A stretch of DNA of 64,000 nucleotides from Halalkalicoccus sp. CGA53 (GCF_036429475.1 NZ_CP144125.1:124001-188000), one strand, 5' to 3'; counted from the stretch's first letter, positions 28,113 to 36,992 are shown. A program made the numbers and translations. Notes: generated by a model not told the origin, from the sequence alone.

Positions 28113-28544
28113 TCAGTCGACCAGGTCGAGATACGTCTCGACGTCCTCTGCTTTCACCGTCCGTCTCCCCGCGTGGTGGGCGAGCGTCGTCGCCCCCGCC
28201 GCGACCTCGTCGGCGTACCCCTCTAAGATCTCCGCGAGCGCGATCCGGGCGTCCATACCCACGCGGTAGCTGTCGTCGATCTCGATCCGGGCGATCCGGT
28301 CGACCGGCGCGATCGGGAGTTCGAGCGTCTCGGCGTCCGGGGGCGTCTCCACCCCGAAGTCCGTCGCCATCAGCGTCTTCCGCCCGTCGGCGGTCGCTCG
28401 TTCGGCCGCGTCGACCGCGAGTGTCGCCCCCTGGTTCTGGATCCGTTCGGCGAGCTCCTTCGCGGCGTCGGCACTGACCCGTAGCCCGTCCGCGTTCCGT
28501 CTGATGATCGCGTCGACCGGCGCGAACGGTAGCTCAACGCCCAT
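28113..28544 (-). CDS. Archaeal histone, fused doublet
   Basis: 143 residues containing two histone folds in tandem: residues ~1-68 (ELPFAPVDAIIRRNADGLRVS…) and ~74-143 (ELPIAPVDRIARIEIDDSYRVG…). Each starts with the LP(F/I)APVDRI helix typical of HMf-like histones. Such doublets act as built-in dimers and are the haloarchaeal form. There are no tails and few lysines. It lies upstream of and co-oriented with the HDAC-family gene. A TATA box (TTAAG, 28567-28575) places transcription start close to the ATG. Confidence 0.95.
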   Translation of the reverse strand: MGVELPFAPVDAIIRRNADGLRVSADAAKELAERIQNQGATLAVDAAERATADGRKTLMATDFGVETPPDAETLELPIAPVDRIARIEIDDSYRVGMDARIALAEILEGYADEVAAGATTLAHHAGRRTVKAEDVETYLDLVD

Positions 28545-28566
28545 GTCCCTTTCGTACCGGTGGAGT

Positions 28567-28575
28567 GCTTAAGGG
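28567..28575 (-). promoter_or_regulatory. Promoter of histone-deacetylase operon
   Basis: Minus-strand CCCTTAAGC lies 23-31 bp upstream of the histone ATG, typical of a leaderless haloarchaeal transcript. Confidence 0.6.
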
Positions 28576-28583
28576 TTTATCCA

Positions 28584-30074
28584 TCAGAACACCTCCTCGG
28601 CGTCGAGACGTCCCTCCCGCATCGTCCCCCGGGCGGTGACTTCCTCGCCCAGGCTGAGGTCGGCGTCGGTCACCACGCGCATCGTCTCCTCGCCGTCGTC
28701 GAGGATCGTCGGGTCGCCCGGCTGAACGACGACGCCGGTGAACTCGACGGCCGCCCCCTCCTCGCGACCGCCCTCGGTTCCGTCCGCATCGTCCGGCACG
28801 GCACCCTCCGCTCCGGCCGCGTCGCCCCCCTCGGTCGACGTCCCGTCGCCCCCCACGTTCTCGGCCCCGGTCGCGTTCCCGGACCCGCCTGTGTTCCCGG
28901 ATCCGGTCCCCCCCTCGCCGAACGACGAGAGGCTCGCCGAGCCGTCGGAGGAGGCCAGCGACGGGGCCGACGCGTCGGTGACCGTCACCGTCGACCGCCA
29001 GCCGGCGGAGGCCTCTAAATCCTCCTGCCAGCCGTCCCTGATCTCCACGTCCGTGAAGTAGGCGGTGTCGCCGGGTCCGAGGTCGACGTCGGCCTTCTCG
29101 CCCCAGAGCGCGACACGGATGTCGCCGGTCTCGTCCTGCACTCGGACGTTCCTGACCTGGCCCTCCGAGCCGTCGTCGCGGTCGAACGTCCTGACCGGGT
29201 CGGCCGACCGGATCACCCCGCCGATGTCCACCACCTGCTCGAGTTCGAGGTCGTCGATCGGCGTCGTCTGCGGGACGTACTCGATCTCCGCGTCGGTCGT
29301 CTCGACGGCACCGCGGTTTCCGACGTGGAGCTCGAGGCTGCCGTCGCGCTCTCTGACGTAGCCGTCGACCACCTCGACGCTCTCGCCGACCGATAGCTCC
29401 TCGGTGTCCTCGGTTCGCTCGTCCCAGAGCGTCACCCTCACTCGACCGGTCTCGTCGCCGATCGTGAGGTTCGCGACTCTCCCTTGCGAGCCGTCGTCGC
29501 GGTCGAACGTGCGGACCGTGCCGACGTCGAGCACCCGTCCCTCGACGTTCACGTCGGACTGGCCGAGCGCGAGGTCCTCGATCCGCACCTCGTCGGTGAG
29601 CGCCACCTCGATCTCGGCGTCCTCGTCGACCTGCGCCTCGTAGACGCTCACCTCGATCCCGTTCAGCCCCTCCTTCGGGCGGCCCTTCACCCGGAGGACG
29701 GTACCCTCCTCGAAGCCGTCCTCGTCGACGGCGACGGCCTGCTCGTCCCAGAACGCGAGACGGACGACGCCCGTCTCGTCGGCCGCCTCGACGTTCACGA
29801 CTCGACCGGGATCGTCCTCGCCCTCGCGCTCGAAGGTGCGGAGCTCGCCGACCGATCTGACCTTCGCGAGGAACTTCACCTCCTCCATGCCCGGTTCGAT
29901 GTCGGCGATTCCCGACACCTCGTCGTCCGAGAGCTCGTGGGCGATGAGCATCGCGGCGGTCTCCTCGTCCGCGAGCCCGCCCATCTGTTCGACCTTCGCC
30001 TCGACCGCCGCCCTGAACTCGGAGAGCGGGACGTCGGTGTCGAGGTCGTCGTAGACGTCCTCTAGCGCCCCCAT
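28584..30074 (-). CDS. Multi-OB-fold single-stranded DNA-binding protein (RPA-like)
   Basis: 496 residues from ATG 30074 (MGALEDVYDDLDTDV). At least three OB folds are visible as repeats of 'VRTFDRDDGSQGRVANLTIGDETGRVRVTLWDE' type, near residues 70-130, 175-235 and 280-340. A Gly/Ser/Thr/Glu-rich linker (~380-445) and a C-terminal β-domain (ETMRVVTDADLSLGEEV) follow. This matches haloarchaeal replication factor A, probably the stand-alone RPA2 type since no RPA-associated gene is adjacent. It binds ssDNA in replication and repair. Confidence 0.88.
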   Translation of the reverse strand: MGALEDVYDDLDTDVPLSEFRAAVEAKVEQMGGLADEETAAMLIAHELSDDEVSGIADIEPGMEEVKFLAKVRSVGELRTFEREGEDDPGRVVNVEAADETGVVRLAFWDEQAVAVDEDGFEEGTVLRVKGRPKEGLNGIEVSVYEAQVDEDAEIEVALTDEVRIEDLALGQSDVNVEGRVLDVGTVRTFDRDDGSQGRVANLTIGDETGRVRVTLWDERTEDTEELSVGESVEVVDGYVRERDGSLELHVGNRGAVETTDAEIEYVPQTTPIDDLELEQVVDIGGVIRSADPVRTFDRDDGSEGQVRNVRVQDETGDIRVALWGEKADVDLGPGDTAYFTDVEIRDGWQEDLEASAGWRSTVTVTDASAPSLASSDGSASLSSFGEGGTGSGNTGGSGNATGAENVGGDGTSTEGGDAAGAEGAVPDDADGTEGGREEGAAVEFTGVVVQPGDPTILDDGEETMRVVTDADLSLGEEVTARGTMREGRLDAEEVF

Positions 30075-30117
30075 TCTACGGCATGCGACGGCCGGCCGGC
30101 GCATAACGCTGTCGTCT

Positions 30118-30528
30118 CTAGCGGGCGACCGTAACCGGCACCGGCGAGCGTCGCACGATCCCCTCGGCGACGCTCCCGAGCAGCACCCGCGAGGCGCCGG
30201 TGCGGCCGTGGCTCCCCACGAAGACGTGGTCGACGTCGTGGTCCTCGACGAACGCCACGATCGCTCGCGCGGGCGTCCCGTAGACCGACTCGGTCTCGAC
30301 CCTCACGCCGTACTCCCCCGCGCTCGCCCGCACCTCCGAGAAGAGCTCCTCGGTTTCCTCCGCTGCCGCCTCCTCGCGCTGGTCCTCCGAGAGCCACATC
30401 GCCGGCTCGCCGTGCATCGGTTCGAGGACGTGAAGCGCGGTGATCCGGGCGTCGGGATAGGTCTCGCACGCGAGCACCAGCGCGTCGCGTGAGGGGTCGG
30501 ACTCGTCGACGGGAACCAGAACGTGCAT
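30118..30528 (-). CDS. Universal stress protein (UspA family)
   Basis: 136 residues. It starts with MHVLVPVDESDPS and ends with the nucleotide-binding GSHGRTGASRVLLGSVAEGIVRRSPVPVTV (G-2x-G-9x-G-S/T), so it is an ATP-binding UspA. The Asp after VPVD is present. Single-domain, soluble. It sits between the RPA-like and the YihY gene without overlap. Its role is stress adaptation in general, with no specific clue here. Confidence 0.92.
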   Translation of the reverse strand: MHVLVPVDESDPSRDALVLACETYPDARITALHVLEPMHGEPAMWLSEDQREEAAAEETEELFSEVRASAGEYGVRVETESVYGTPARAIVAFVEDHDVDHVFVGSHGRTGASRVLLGSVAEGIVRRSPVPVTVAR

Positions 30529-30622
30529 GGGCCGTCTACGACGCTCGCCGGTAAAAGACTGCGGCAGGGAGGCGGCCGCTGCAACGCCAAGCTATTGGCC
30601 GCCGTGGCGAGAAGTCGGGTCG

Positions 30623-31405
30623 ATGGGAGCCATCGAGACCGGTCGTGCCGTGGTCGAACGCGCCCGCGAGGAGGGGCTCACGTTCATGGCGGCGAGCATC
30701 GCCTACTACGCCTTCTTTTCGGTCATCCCCCTCCTCCTGCTCACGCTGGTCGTCGGCTCGGCACTGGGCGAGGAGGGTCTCGCGACCGCCGTCGTCGACC
30801 TCACCGAGGAGTACCTCTCCGAGAGCGGCGAGCAGGTCGTCGAGGAGGCGCTCTCGGGCGAGACCGGACAGCTCGGCGCGTCCGTCGGTGGACTGCTCGC
30901 GCTCGGCTGGAGCGCACTCAAGGTGTTCCGCGCGATCGACGTCGCCTTCGACGACCTCTACCGATACTCGGCGGACAGCTCGTTTCTCGATCAGGTGAAA
31001 CACGGCGTGGTCGTGCTCCTGACGGTCGTCGTCGCGCTCGTCGCGCTCGTCGCCGTCGAGGCGGTCGCGGGAGACGCGGCGGCCGCGGCGGTCCCGTTCG
31101 CGGGCGCGCTCACCTACCTCGGTCTCGGTCTCGGTCTCGTCGTCGTCTTCCTCCCGCTCTACACGGTGATGTCACCCCCGGGCCACTCGGTCCGAGAGGC
31201 GGTCCCGGGTGCGGTGCTCGCGGCTGCCGGCTGGGTAGTTCTCCAGGCGCTCTTCTCGCTCTACGCCGCGAACGCCGACCAGTACCAGGCGTACGGGATC
31301 GTCGGCGCGGTGTTGCTCTTTCTCACCTGGCTCTACCTCGGCGCGATCCTCGTGTTGCTGGGGGCGGCGGTGAACGCGGTGCTCTCGGAACGCTCGACGC
31401 CCTGA
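30623..31405 (+). CDS. YihY/BrkB-family integral membrane protein
   Basis: 260 residues with six predicted TM helices. Family hallmarks are the N-terminal LTFMAASIAYYAFFSVIPLLLL (~17-38) and the ending AYGIVGAVLLFLTWLYLGAILVLLGAAVNAVL. The BrkB family was once called ribonuclease BN by error, and its members are membrane proteins of unresolved transport role. ATG 30623 gives the natural MGAIETGRAVV start. Adjacent genes are unrelated. Confidence 0.9.
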   Translation: MGAIETGRAVVERAREEGLTFMAASIAYYAFFSVIPLLLLTLVVGSALGEEGLATAVVDLTEEYLSESGEQVVEEALSGETGQLGASVGGLLALGWSALKVFRAIDVAFDDLYRYSADSSFLDQVKHGVVVLLTVVVALVALVAVEAVAGDAAAAAVPFAGALTYLGLGLGLVVVFLPLYTVMSPPGHSVREAVPGAVLAAAGWVVLQALFSLYAANADQYQAYGIVGAVLLFLTWLYLGAILVLLGAAVNAVLSERSTP

Positions 31406-31415
31406 TCAGCCCCGT

Positions 31416-31685
31416 TCAGGCGTCTTCGACCCGCGTCGCGTGTCTCTCCAGCTCCGCCGCCAGCGTTCTCGCTTCTTCGGGAGAGAGCCGAACGGTCTCC
31501 GCGTGCGCCGGGAGCTCGTCGATCTCGTCGAGTTCGAGCTGGAGTTCGACGTGCGTTGGCTCCTCTCGCGCGCTCGTGGCGTTCACGACCGCGAACGCCT
31601 CCTCACGCCAGCCGTGGCCGCGGACCTCCGCGTCGGCCAGGTCGAGCGTCGTGTACGCGTTCACGCGGAGCAAACGGTCTGCCAT
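31416..31685 (-). CDS. Small acidic haloarchaeal protein (DUF6360-like)
   Basis: 89 residues from ATG 31685 (MADRLLRVNAYTTLDLADAEV). The ending LSPEEARTLAAELERHATRVE fits my memory of the haloarchaea-specific family DUF6360, whose function is unknown. Predicted β-rich N-terminal half and a C-terminal helix. It is convergent with the YihY gene (10-bp gap). Confidence 0.8.
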   Translation of the reverse strand: MADRLLRVNAYTTLDLADAEVRGHGWREEAFAVVNATSAREEPTHVELQLELDEIDELPAHAETVRLSPEEARTLAAELERHATRVEDA

Positions 31686-31986
31686 GGGGAGAGATCGCAC
31701 CGGAGAGCTATAGCGGTTCGTGCGGACTCGGACGACCCCTCGCGCAGGAAGTCCCCGAGAGCGCCACCGGGGATCGGAATGAGCACCGTAAACGATCGCA
31801 CGACGGTCACGAACGCACCGATAGCAGCGTTCAGGATCGTCGCCCGTCCGACGTCGATCGTACGGACGGGCTCCGTCGCTCGCTCGTACGGCGTTTCGCC
31901 CTCACGTCGTCGGTGGCCCCCGATCCGACCGGTCCGGACCGGACCCGAAACGCTATATACTTAAATGCGCATATGATCACGTACAC
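31686..31986. other. Intergenic region upstream of arsR
   Basis: About 300 bp between divergent starts. Apart from the arsR promoter and a TATA-like element for the small gene I see no gene or RNA. Confidence 0.5.
31954..31986 (+). promoter_or_regulatory. arsR promoter and probable operator
   Basis: TATATACTTA (31954-31963) lies ~25-30 bp before the ATG, implying a leaderless mRNA. Downstream the short palindromes CATATG and TGATCA fall over the expected start site, where an autoregulating ArsR repressor would bind. Confidence 0.55.
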
Positions 31987-32322
31987 ATGAGCGGGCTGAT
32001 CGAACCGGTCGAGGGGTGCTGTACGGGCGTCGGCCACGACCTCCCGGAGGAACGGGTCGCCCGGGACGTCCGGGTGCTCTCGGCGGCCGGGTCGGAGACG
32101 CGCTACGCGCTGTTGCGTTCGGCGCTCGCCGCCGACGGGGAGGTCTGTGCCTGCGAGTTCGTTCCCCTCGTGGACGCGAGCCAGAGCACGGTGAGCCGCG
32201 CGCTCTCTGCTCTCCACGAGGTGGGGCTGCTCACCCGCAGAAAGGAGGGACGCTGGCGCTACTACGGCCCGACGGAGCGTGCGAAACGCCTCTGTGCGGC
32301 GCTGGACGAGGTGGAGCGATGA
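31987..32322 (+). CDS. arsR: ArsR-family metalloregulator
   Basis: 111 residues. A winged helix (DASQSTVSRALSALHEVGLLTRRKEGRWRYY, ~63-93) is preceded by the α3-type metal-site motif VCACEF (Cys54, Cys56). An additional vicinal Cys11-Cys12 near the N-terminus (EGCCTG) could complete an As(III)/Sb(III) site. It overlaps arsM by 4 nt (ATGA). It should repress its own operon until arsenite binds. Confidence 0.9.
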   Translation: MSGLIEPVEGCCTGVGHDLPEERVARDVRVLSAAGSETRYALLRSALAADGEVCACEFVPLVDASQSTVSRALSALHEVGLLTRRKEGRWRYYGPTERAKRLCAALDEVER

Positions 32323-33107
32323 GCGGTGAACGCGAGCGCGTCCAGCGGGCGGCCGTCAGGGAGCGCTACGGTCGGATCGCGGAGTCGGGCCGCTGCTGTA
32401 GCGACGGCGAGGAAGTCCGGGACGACCGAACCGACGAGGGGTACGCCGAGCGTCTCGGCTACGAGGGCGAGGACGTGAACGCGGTCGAAGCGGGCGCGAA
32501 CCTCGGCCTCGGCTGTGGCAACCCGACCGCGATCGCGAGCCTCGAACCGGGGGAGACGGTGCTGGACCTCGGCTCCGGCGGCGGGTTCGACTGCTTCCTC
32601 GCCGCCCGCGAGGTGGGAGAGGAGGGACGGGTGATCGGCGTCGATATGACGCCGGAGATGGTCGAACGGGCACGCGAGAACGCCGAGAAGAACGGGGCCG
32701 GGAACGTCGAGTTCCGACTCGGCGAGATCGAACACCTCCCGGTTCCCGATAGCTCCGTCGACGTGATCGTCTCGAACTGCGTGATCAACCTCTCGCCGGC
32801 GAAAGCCCGGGTGTTCGAGGAGAGCTTTCGCGTACTCGAGCCGGGTGGCCGTCTCGCGGTCTCGGACGTCGTCGCCGCCACGGAGATCCCGGCGGAGTTC
32901 GAGGACGACCTCGACAGCCTCGCCGGCTGCGTCGCGGGCGCGGCGACGGTCGACGAGCTAGAGGGACTGCTCTCGGTGGCGGGGTTCGAGGACGTCCGGA
33001 TCGAACCCAAAGAGGAGAGCGCGGCGTTCATCGGCGAGTGGTCGGACGACCACGACCTGGAGGACCTGATCGTCTCGGCGACGATCGAGGCGCGGAAGCC
33101 GACGTAA
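32319..33107 (+). CDS. arsM: Arsenite S-adenosylmethionine methyltransferase
   Basis: 262 residues. The Rossmann SAM site LDLGSGGGFDCFLAA lies near residues 84-98. The four arsenic-ligand cysteine positions are all present: RCC (26/27), GLGCGNP (66), SNCVINLSP (154) and LAGCVAG (204). It converts As(III) to methylated species. It is translationally coupled to arsR. No arsenite pump (ArsB/Acr3) or ATPase lies next to it, so this is a methylation-only unit locally. Confidence 0.93.
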   Translation: MSGERERVQRAAVRERYGRIAESGRCCSDGEEVRDDRTDEGYAERLGYEGEDVNAVEAGANLGLGCGNPTAIASLEPGETVLDLGSGGGFDCFLAAREVGEEGRVIGVDMTPEMVERARENAEKNGAGNVEFRLGEIEHLPVPDSSVDVIVSNCVINLSPAKARVFEESFRVLEPGGRLAVSDVVAATEIPAEFEDDLDSLAGCVAGAATVDELEGLLSVAGFEDVRIEPKEESAAFIGEWSDDHDLEDLIVSATIEARKPT

Positions 33108-33181
33108 CGGATACCCACGCCTTTGCTTCTCGTTCCGACGTCACTCCGAAATTACTTATCACTCGGCGGAGTAGTTTGGAC

Positions 33182-33697
33182 ATGACCGCATCCCTCTGGC
33201 ACCGCGGTCTCGGTACCGCTCGCGAGCAGTTGCCCCGGGCCGACCGGCGGGACGTCGGTGCCGGCTACGCGGGCGCCGGGGCCGCACTCTGCGTCTCGGT
33301 CCTGTTCGCGCTCGCGATGACGCTCGCCGACCGCGTCGGAGTCGGCGACGCGGCGCTCGCGCTGGTCGCGCTGACCGCCCTGCCACTGGTCGTCCCCGCC
33401 GCCTTCCTCTCCTGTCTCCTCGTCTGGCGACTGGTACCCGGGGAGGGGACCTATGTCGGCCTCTTCGGCGGCCTGCTCGCGACGCTCGGGACCTATCTCG
33501 TCTCGCTCGCGGCGCTCTACGTCTTCGTCCTCGCCGTCGCGTTCGGTTCGGGGAGCGACCCGCTCGGCGTGGTGCTGACCGACGCCTGGTGGTTCGTCTC
33601 GCTCGTCGGCGTCGCCTCCTTCCTCTGGACCTGCTGGCTGACCGTCCCGGTCGGCTGTCTCGGCGGCGCTGCCTACGAGCGCGCGCGAACGACCTGA
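33182..33697 (+). CDS. Hypothetical four-TM membrane protein
   Basis: 171 residues with four hydrophobic helices (~30-50, 60-85, 92-118, 133-160) after a basic N-terminal stretch (TAREQLPRADRRDVGAG). No family is recognised. An upstream ATTACTTATC (~33149) could be its TATA box, so it is probably not part of the ars operon despite the 74-bp gap. Confidence 0.75.
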   Translation: MTASLWHRGLGTAREQLPRADRRDVGAGYAGAGAALCVSVLFALAMTLADRVGVGDAALALVALTALPLVVPAAFLSCLLVWRLVPGEGTYVGLFGGLLATLGTYLVSLAALYVFVLAVAFGSGSDPLGVVLTDAWWFVSLVGVASFLWTCWLTVPVGCLGGAAYERARTT

Positions 33698-33881
33698 TCC
33701 GATCCGCGGCCGGTGGCCCTACTCAGGGTCGTCTCCGATCACGGAGCGACGTATCCACCGTGAGTATCTCCGACGCATCCGCCGGTCGTTCGTCGATCGA
33801 TAGACGGAGCCGTCTCCGGGGGCTGTGAAAGAAACGGAAAAAACCGATCCGGCGTCGCCCGTGCGACGCCCGGGGTCGGCC

Positions 33882-34076
33882 TCAGTTGCGGACGACGTTC
33901 GTCGCGCGGGGGCCCTTCGGGGCCTGTTCGATGTCGAATTCGATCTCTGTGCCTTCGGTCAGGTCTTCACCGCCGACGTCCTCCATGTGGAAGAACACGT
34001 CGTCGTCAGCATCCTCGGTGGAAATGAAACCGTAGCCGCCTGTGTCGTTGAAGAAATCAACTTTACCGGTCGCCAT
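33882..34076 (-). CDS. cspA: Cold-shock-domain protein
   Basis: 64 residues, a single OB-fold cold-shock domain: GKVDFFNDTGGYGFIS (RNP1-like, with GYGFI) and DDVFFHMEDV (RNP2-like). Haloarchaeal version with acidic residues (EDADDD). Binds single-stranded RNA/DNA as an RNA chaperone. A TATA-like CCCTATACG lies ~28 bp upstream on the minus strand, suggesting a leaderless mRNA. Confidence 0.95.
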   Translation of the reverse strand: MATGKVDFFNDTGGYGFISTEDADDDVFFHMEDVGGEDLTEGTEIEFDIEQAPKGPRATNVVRN

Positions 34077-34292
34077 TACAAACAGACGTAGAGGAGGGAG
34101 ACGTATAGGGCTTGCGAGGGTCGCGGTACCACGACCACCGACACGCCGACGCCCGGCCGTTCGCCCAACTCACGTCGCGCTCGGTCGTCGGCGTACTCTA
34201 CGGACGACTGCGCGAGTTCGCCTTCACCTGCCTCCGTCAATCGTCCGCGTACTCCGCCGAGATCGCGGGGGCTCAACTTCGTCCCGCCCCGG

Positions 34293-36068
34293 TCAATCGT
34301 CGGCGGAGATCGGCGTGTCGTCCGGCGTCGTCGGCGCGGGGCTCGCGTCGAGGTCGTCGTCCTCGGCGTACGGGTACCAGGTCCGTTTCGTGTTGTGCAG
34401 GAAGCCGTCCTCGTAGCTCGTCTCTTTCGGCTCACAGAGCGCCGCGAGCTCCCCTTCGTCCATCTCTCGGGCGAACTCGCGGAACGTCTCCTCTCCCTCG
34501 CGCTCTGCGACGTACGTCTCTACGAGGTTCTCGATCGCACCGGGCACCTCGTCGGCGGGCACGCGCTGGCGGACCCACCGGGCGAACTCGGGCTGCTCGC
34601 CGAGGCCACCGGCGAGCCCGATGTCGAACGCCTCGACCGGCTCGCCGTCCTTTCTGGTCTTCATTCCGCGCAGCGAGATATCGGCGATCTGTGGCTGCGC
34701 GCACGACGCCGTACAGCCCGAGAGGTGGATGTGGAAGTCCTCGACGTCTTCGGGGAGCTCGACGTTCTCGGTCAGCCAGCGCGAGTAGCGCACCTGGCGA
34801 TTTTTGGTCTCGACGATCGACAGCGAGCAGAACTCGGTACCGGTACAGGCGATCGACCCACGCTGGAACGCGTGTGGGTCGGGGCTGTAGTACTCCAGGA
34901 CGGGCTCCGCGAGCAACTCGTCAACGTTCTCGTCCGGGACGTCCGTGAGGATCACGTTCTGGCGCTGGGTGAGACGCACCTCGCCAGAGCCGTGGCGATC
35001 GGCGACGTCTGCGAGTTCCAGCGCCTCGTCCGCGCCGATCCGTCCCACCAGGACGTTCAGCCCGACGTAGTTACTCCCGTCGCGCTGCTCGTGGACGCCG
35101 ACGTGGTCCCCGTGGCCGTGGGCGGTCCCGGCGTTGTAGCTGTACTCCGAACGCAGGTCCTCGCCGGCTTCGTGCATCTCGAACTCGACGTACTCGTCCT
35201 GGAGCACGCGGCGGAACTCCTCGGGGCCCCACTCGTCCATCAGGAACTTGATCCTCGCGTTGTACCGGTTCTCGCGATCGCCGTGGTCCCGGAAGAGCGC
35301 GCTGATCCCGGCGGCGACGTCGACGGCTTCTCCGGGCGTGACGAAGACGTCGATCTCCTTCGCGAAGCGAGGTTCGTTGCGCGCGAGGCCGCCGCCGACG
35401 CGGACGTTGTAGCCGCGCACGCTCTCGCCGTCTACCTCCCGCTCCGCGGGCTCGAACGCGAGGTCGTTGATGTCACCCTGGCCGCAGCCCTCGCGGCAGC
35501 CGGTCACCGAGACCTTCCACTTTCTGGGCAAGTTCGAGTGTTCGCGGTTACCTTTGAACGCCTCGTGGAGGTCGTCGGCGAGCGTCCCGGCGTCGACGAA
35601 CTCGTGTCTGTCCTTCCCCGCCACCGGACAGCCGACGATGTTCCGCCAGGAGTCACCACACGCCTGGATCGTCGAGAGCCCCGACTTCTCCAGACGCTCG
35701 AATATCTCGGGGACGTCTTCGAGGTTGATCCAGTGGAGCTGGATCGCCTGTCGGGTCGTGACGTCGAGCCAGCCGTTGCCGAAGATCGGGTTCTCGGCGG
35801 GACCGGTGGAGAACTCCTTCGCGATCTCGGCCACCGCGCGGAACTGTCCTGGCTCCAACACACCACCCGGCGGGCCGATCCGCATCATGAAGTAGCTCTC
35901 CTGGCCGGCGCGCTGGTGGTACAGCCCGTACCACTTGAAGCGCTCGAACCAGGCGTCTCTCTCGTCGTCGGGGATCGACTCCCAACCCTCCTCGGCGAAC
36001 CGTTCGATGTGCCCTCGGATATCCGTCCCGTAGACCTCGTCTTTCCACTGCTCGACGTCGCTCGGCAT
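34293..36068 (-). CDS. Ferredoxin-dependent nitrite/sulfite reductase (siroheme)
   Basis: 591 residues from ATG 36068 (MPSDVEQWKDEVYG). It has two ferredoxin-like/NirSIR repeats, e.g. ENPIFGNGWLDVTTRQAIQLHW and GSGEVRLTQRQNVILT. The Fe4S4-siroheme cysteines are CTGTEFC (CX5C) and CTASC (CX3C, in HLSGCTASCAQPQ). The N-terminus resembles what I recall of haloarchaeal assimilatory nitrite reductases. Sulfite as substrate is not excluded. No nitrate reductase or nitrate transporter gene is adjacent. Confidence 0.88.
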   Translation of the reverse strand: MPSDVEQWKDEVYGTDIRGHIERFAEEGWESIPDDERDAWFERFKWYGLYHQRAGQESYFMMRIGPPGGVLEPGQFRAVAEIAKEFSTGPAENPIFGNGWLDVTTRQAIQLHWINLEDVPEIFERLEKSGLSTIQACGDSWRNIVGCPVAGKDRHEFVDAGTLADDLHEAFKGNREHSNLPRKWKVSVTGCREGCGQGDINDLAFEPAEREVDGESVRGYNVRVGGGLARNEPRFAKEIDVFVTPGEAVDVAAGISALFRDHGDRENRYNARIKFLMDEWGPEEFRRVLQDEYVEFEMHEAGEDLRSEYSYNAGTAHGHGDHVGVHEQRDGSNYVGLNVLVGRIGADEALELADVADRHGSGEVRLTQRQNVILTDVPDENVDELLAEPVLEYYSPDPHAFQRGSIACTGTEFCSLSIVETKNRQVRYSRWLTENVELPEDVEDFHIHLSGCTASCAQPQIADISLRGMKTRKDGEPVEAFDIGLAGGLGEQPEFARWVRQRVPADEVPGAIENLVETYVAEREGEETFREFAREMDEGELAALCEPKETSYEDGFLHNTKRTWYPYAEDDDLDASPAPTTPDDTPISADD

Positions 36069-36228
36069 GTATGGGGACAGGTGACTGCGGTTCATACCTC
36101 CGGCCGTCGCGTCACCATTCCCCGCGACTCCCGCCTACCGGCGAAGCTTGCACGTAGGGACGACCATCGTCTCGCCCCCGGTGAACGACGACGCCTCGCG
36201 ACCACCCGCGGCTGTACCACCGCGATCC

Positions 36229-36540
36229 TCACTCTCGCGGCTCGGCCGCGTGTGACTGCACCCCGTTCGGGTCCGTCCTGTGGAACTCGCCGTCGACCAC
36301 CCGTCCGACCGTGAGCCAGCCCATCGACCCGCTCTCGCCACAGGCGATACACCGACCGACCGCGCTCGCTTTCACCTCCCGCCCCACGGACTCGGCCTCG
36401 ACGAACGCCTCGAGCATCACGTCGCCCACCTCGCACGAACAGAACCCCGAGAGCCGCCAGAGTTCGCTCACGCCGACGACACGCTCGTTGTCCACGCTCA
36501 CCCACGCCCCGTCGTCGAACGTCCGCACGGAGACCGTCAT
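36229..36540 (-). CDS. Hypothetical protein with cysteine pairs
   Basis: 103 residues (MTVSVRTFDDGAWVSVDNERV). CSC near residue 34 and CIAC near residue 64 form a potential zinc site (FCSCE … RCIACGESG). The layout (β-strands, acidic) suggests a small haloarchaeal protein family, but I cannot name it. Codon bias strongly supports coding. It lies upstream of and co-oriented with the nitrite/sulfite reductase with a 160-bp gap. A link in function is not shown. Confidence 0.72.
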   Translation of the reverse strand: MTVSVRTFDDGAWVSVDNERVVGVSELWRLSGFCSCEVGDVMLEAFVEAESVGREVKASAVGRCIACGESGSMGWLTVGRVVDGEFHRTDPNGVQSHAAEPRE

Positions 36541-36839
36541 GGGCTCGACTACCGCGTCGAGCTATCAAAGCCCGTCGCTCAGAGGGACCGTCACCGGCCC
36601 CGGTGACGCGTCTCGTGGGGTCGATCGCCCGACGGGAGTTGATTTAACCCACGTAGCCCGACGTAGATACCGTCAAACGTCGCCGACAGGCGGCAGATGG
36701 GGTAGGGATTGTGAACGAGGGCGACCTTATTCGGACGAGTTCCCAACGGGGGACCGATGACACGGCGACGAAGGGACGAGAGACGACAGCACGCGTCGGC
36801 GGACGTCGCGCCGGAGCTCTACGAGGGAGAGAGAGCGAA
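36541..36839. other. Intergenic region with a GC palindrome
   Basis: About 300 bp without a gene. CGTCACCGG and CCGGTGACG (36589-36608) form a perfect 9-bp inverted repeat with a 2-nt loop, 49 bp upstream of the 36540 start. A TATA-like tgatttaac at ~36638 points to the plus strand. Nothing else is recognised. Confidence 0.45.
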
Positions 36840-36992
36840 ATGACCGACGCGTGTGTAGAGGAGCGAGAGCGGGTGGAGCCGGTCGAAGACGACGAGCGCG
36901 GAGAGCGCGACGACGGGCACCTCCGCGACGTCCCGGTGGGTGCGGGCTGTACGGAGATCTGGGAGCACCTCTCCGAGCGCCGTGAGGAGTGA
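36840..36992 (+). CDS. Tiny conserved-looking protein ending in GCTEIWEHLSE
   Basis: 50 residues from ATG 36840. It is very acidic and charged with two cysteines, ending DVPVGAGCTEIWEHLSERREE. I recall very small haloarchaeal proteins with a GAGCTEIWEHLSE ending, but no function. The stop codon is part of the left boundary of the 89-bp hairpin repeat that follows, so the mRNA 3' end would carry that structure. Confidence 0.6.
   Translation: MTDACVEERERVEPVEDDERGERDDGHLRDVPVGAGCTEIWEHLSERREE

Noticed and set aside
34077-34292. Minus-strand frame continuing after the nitrite reductase (…SSVEYADDRARRELGERP)
   Set aside because: Some bias is visible but no start codon with a promoter or family similarity is found, so it is not listed as a gene.
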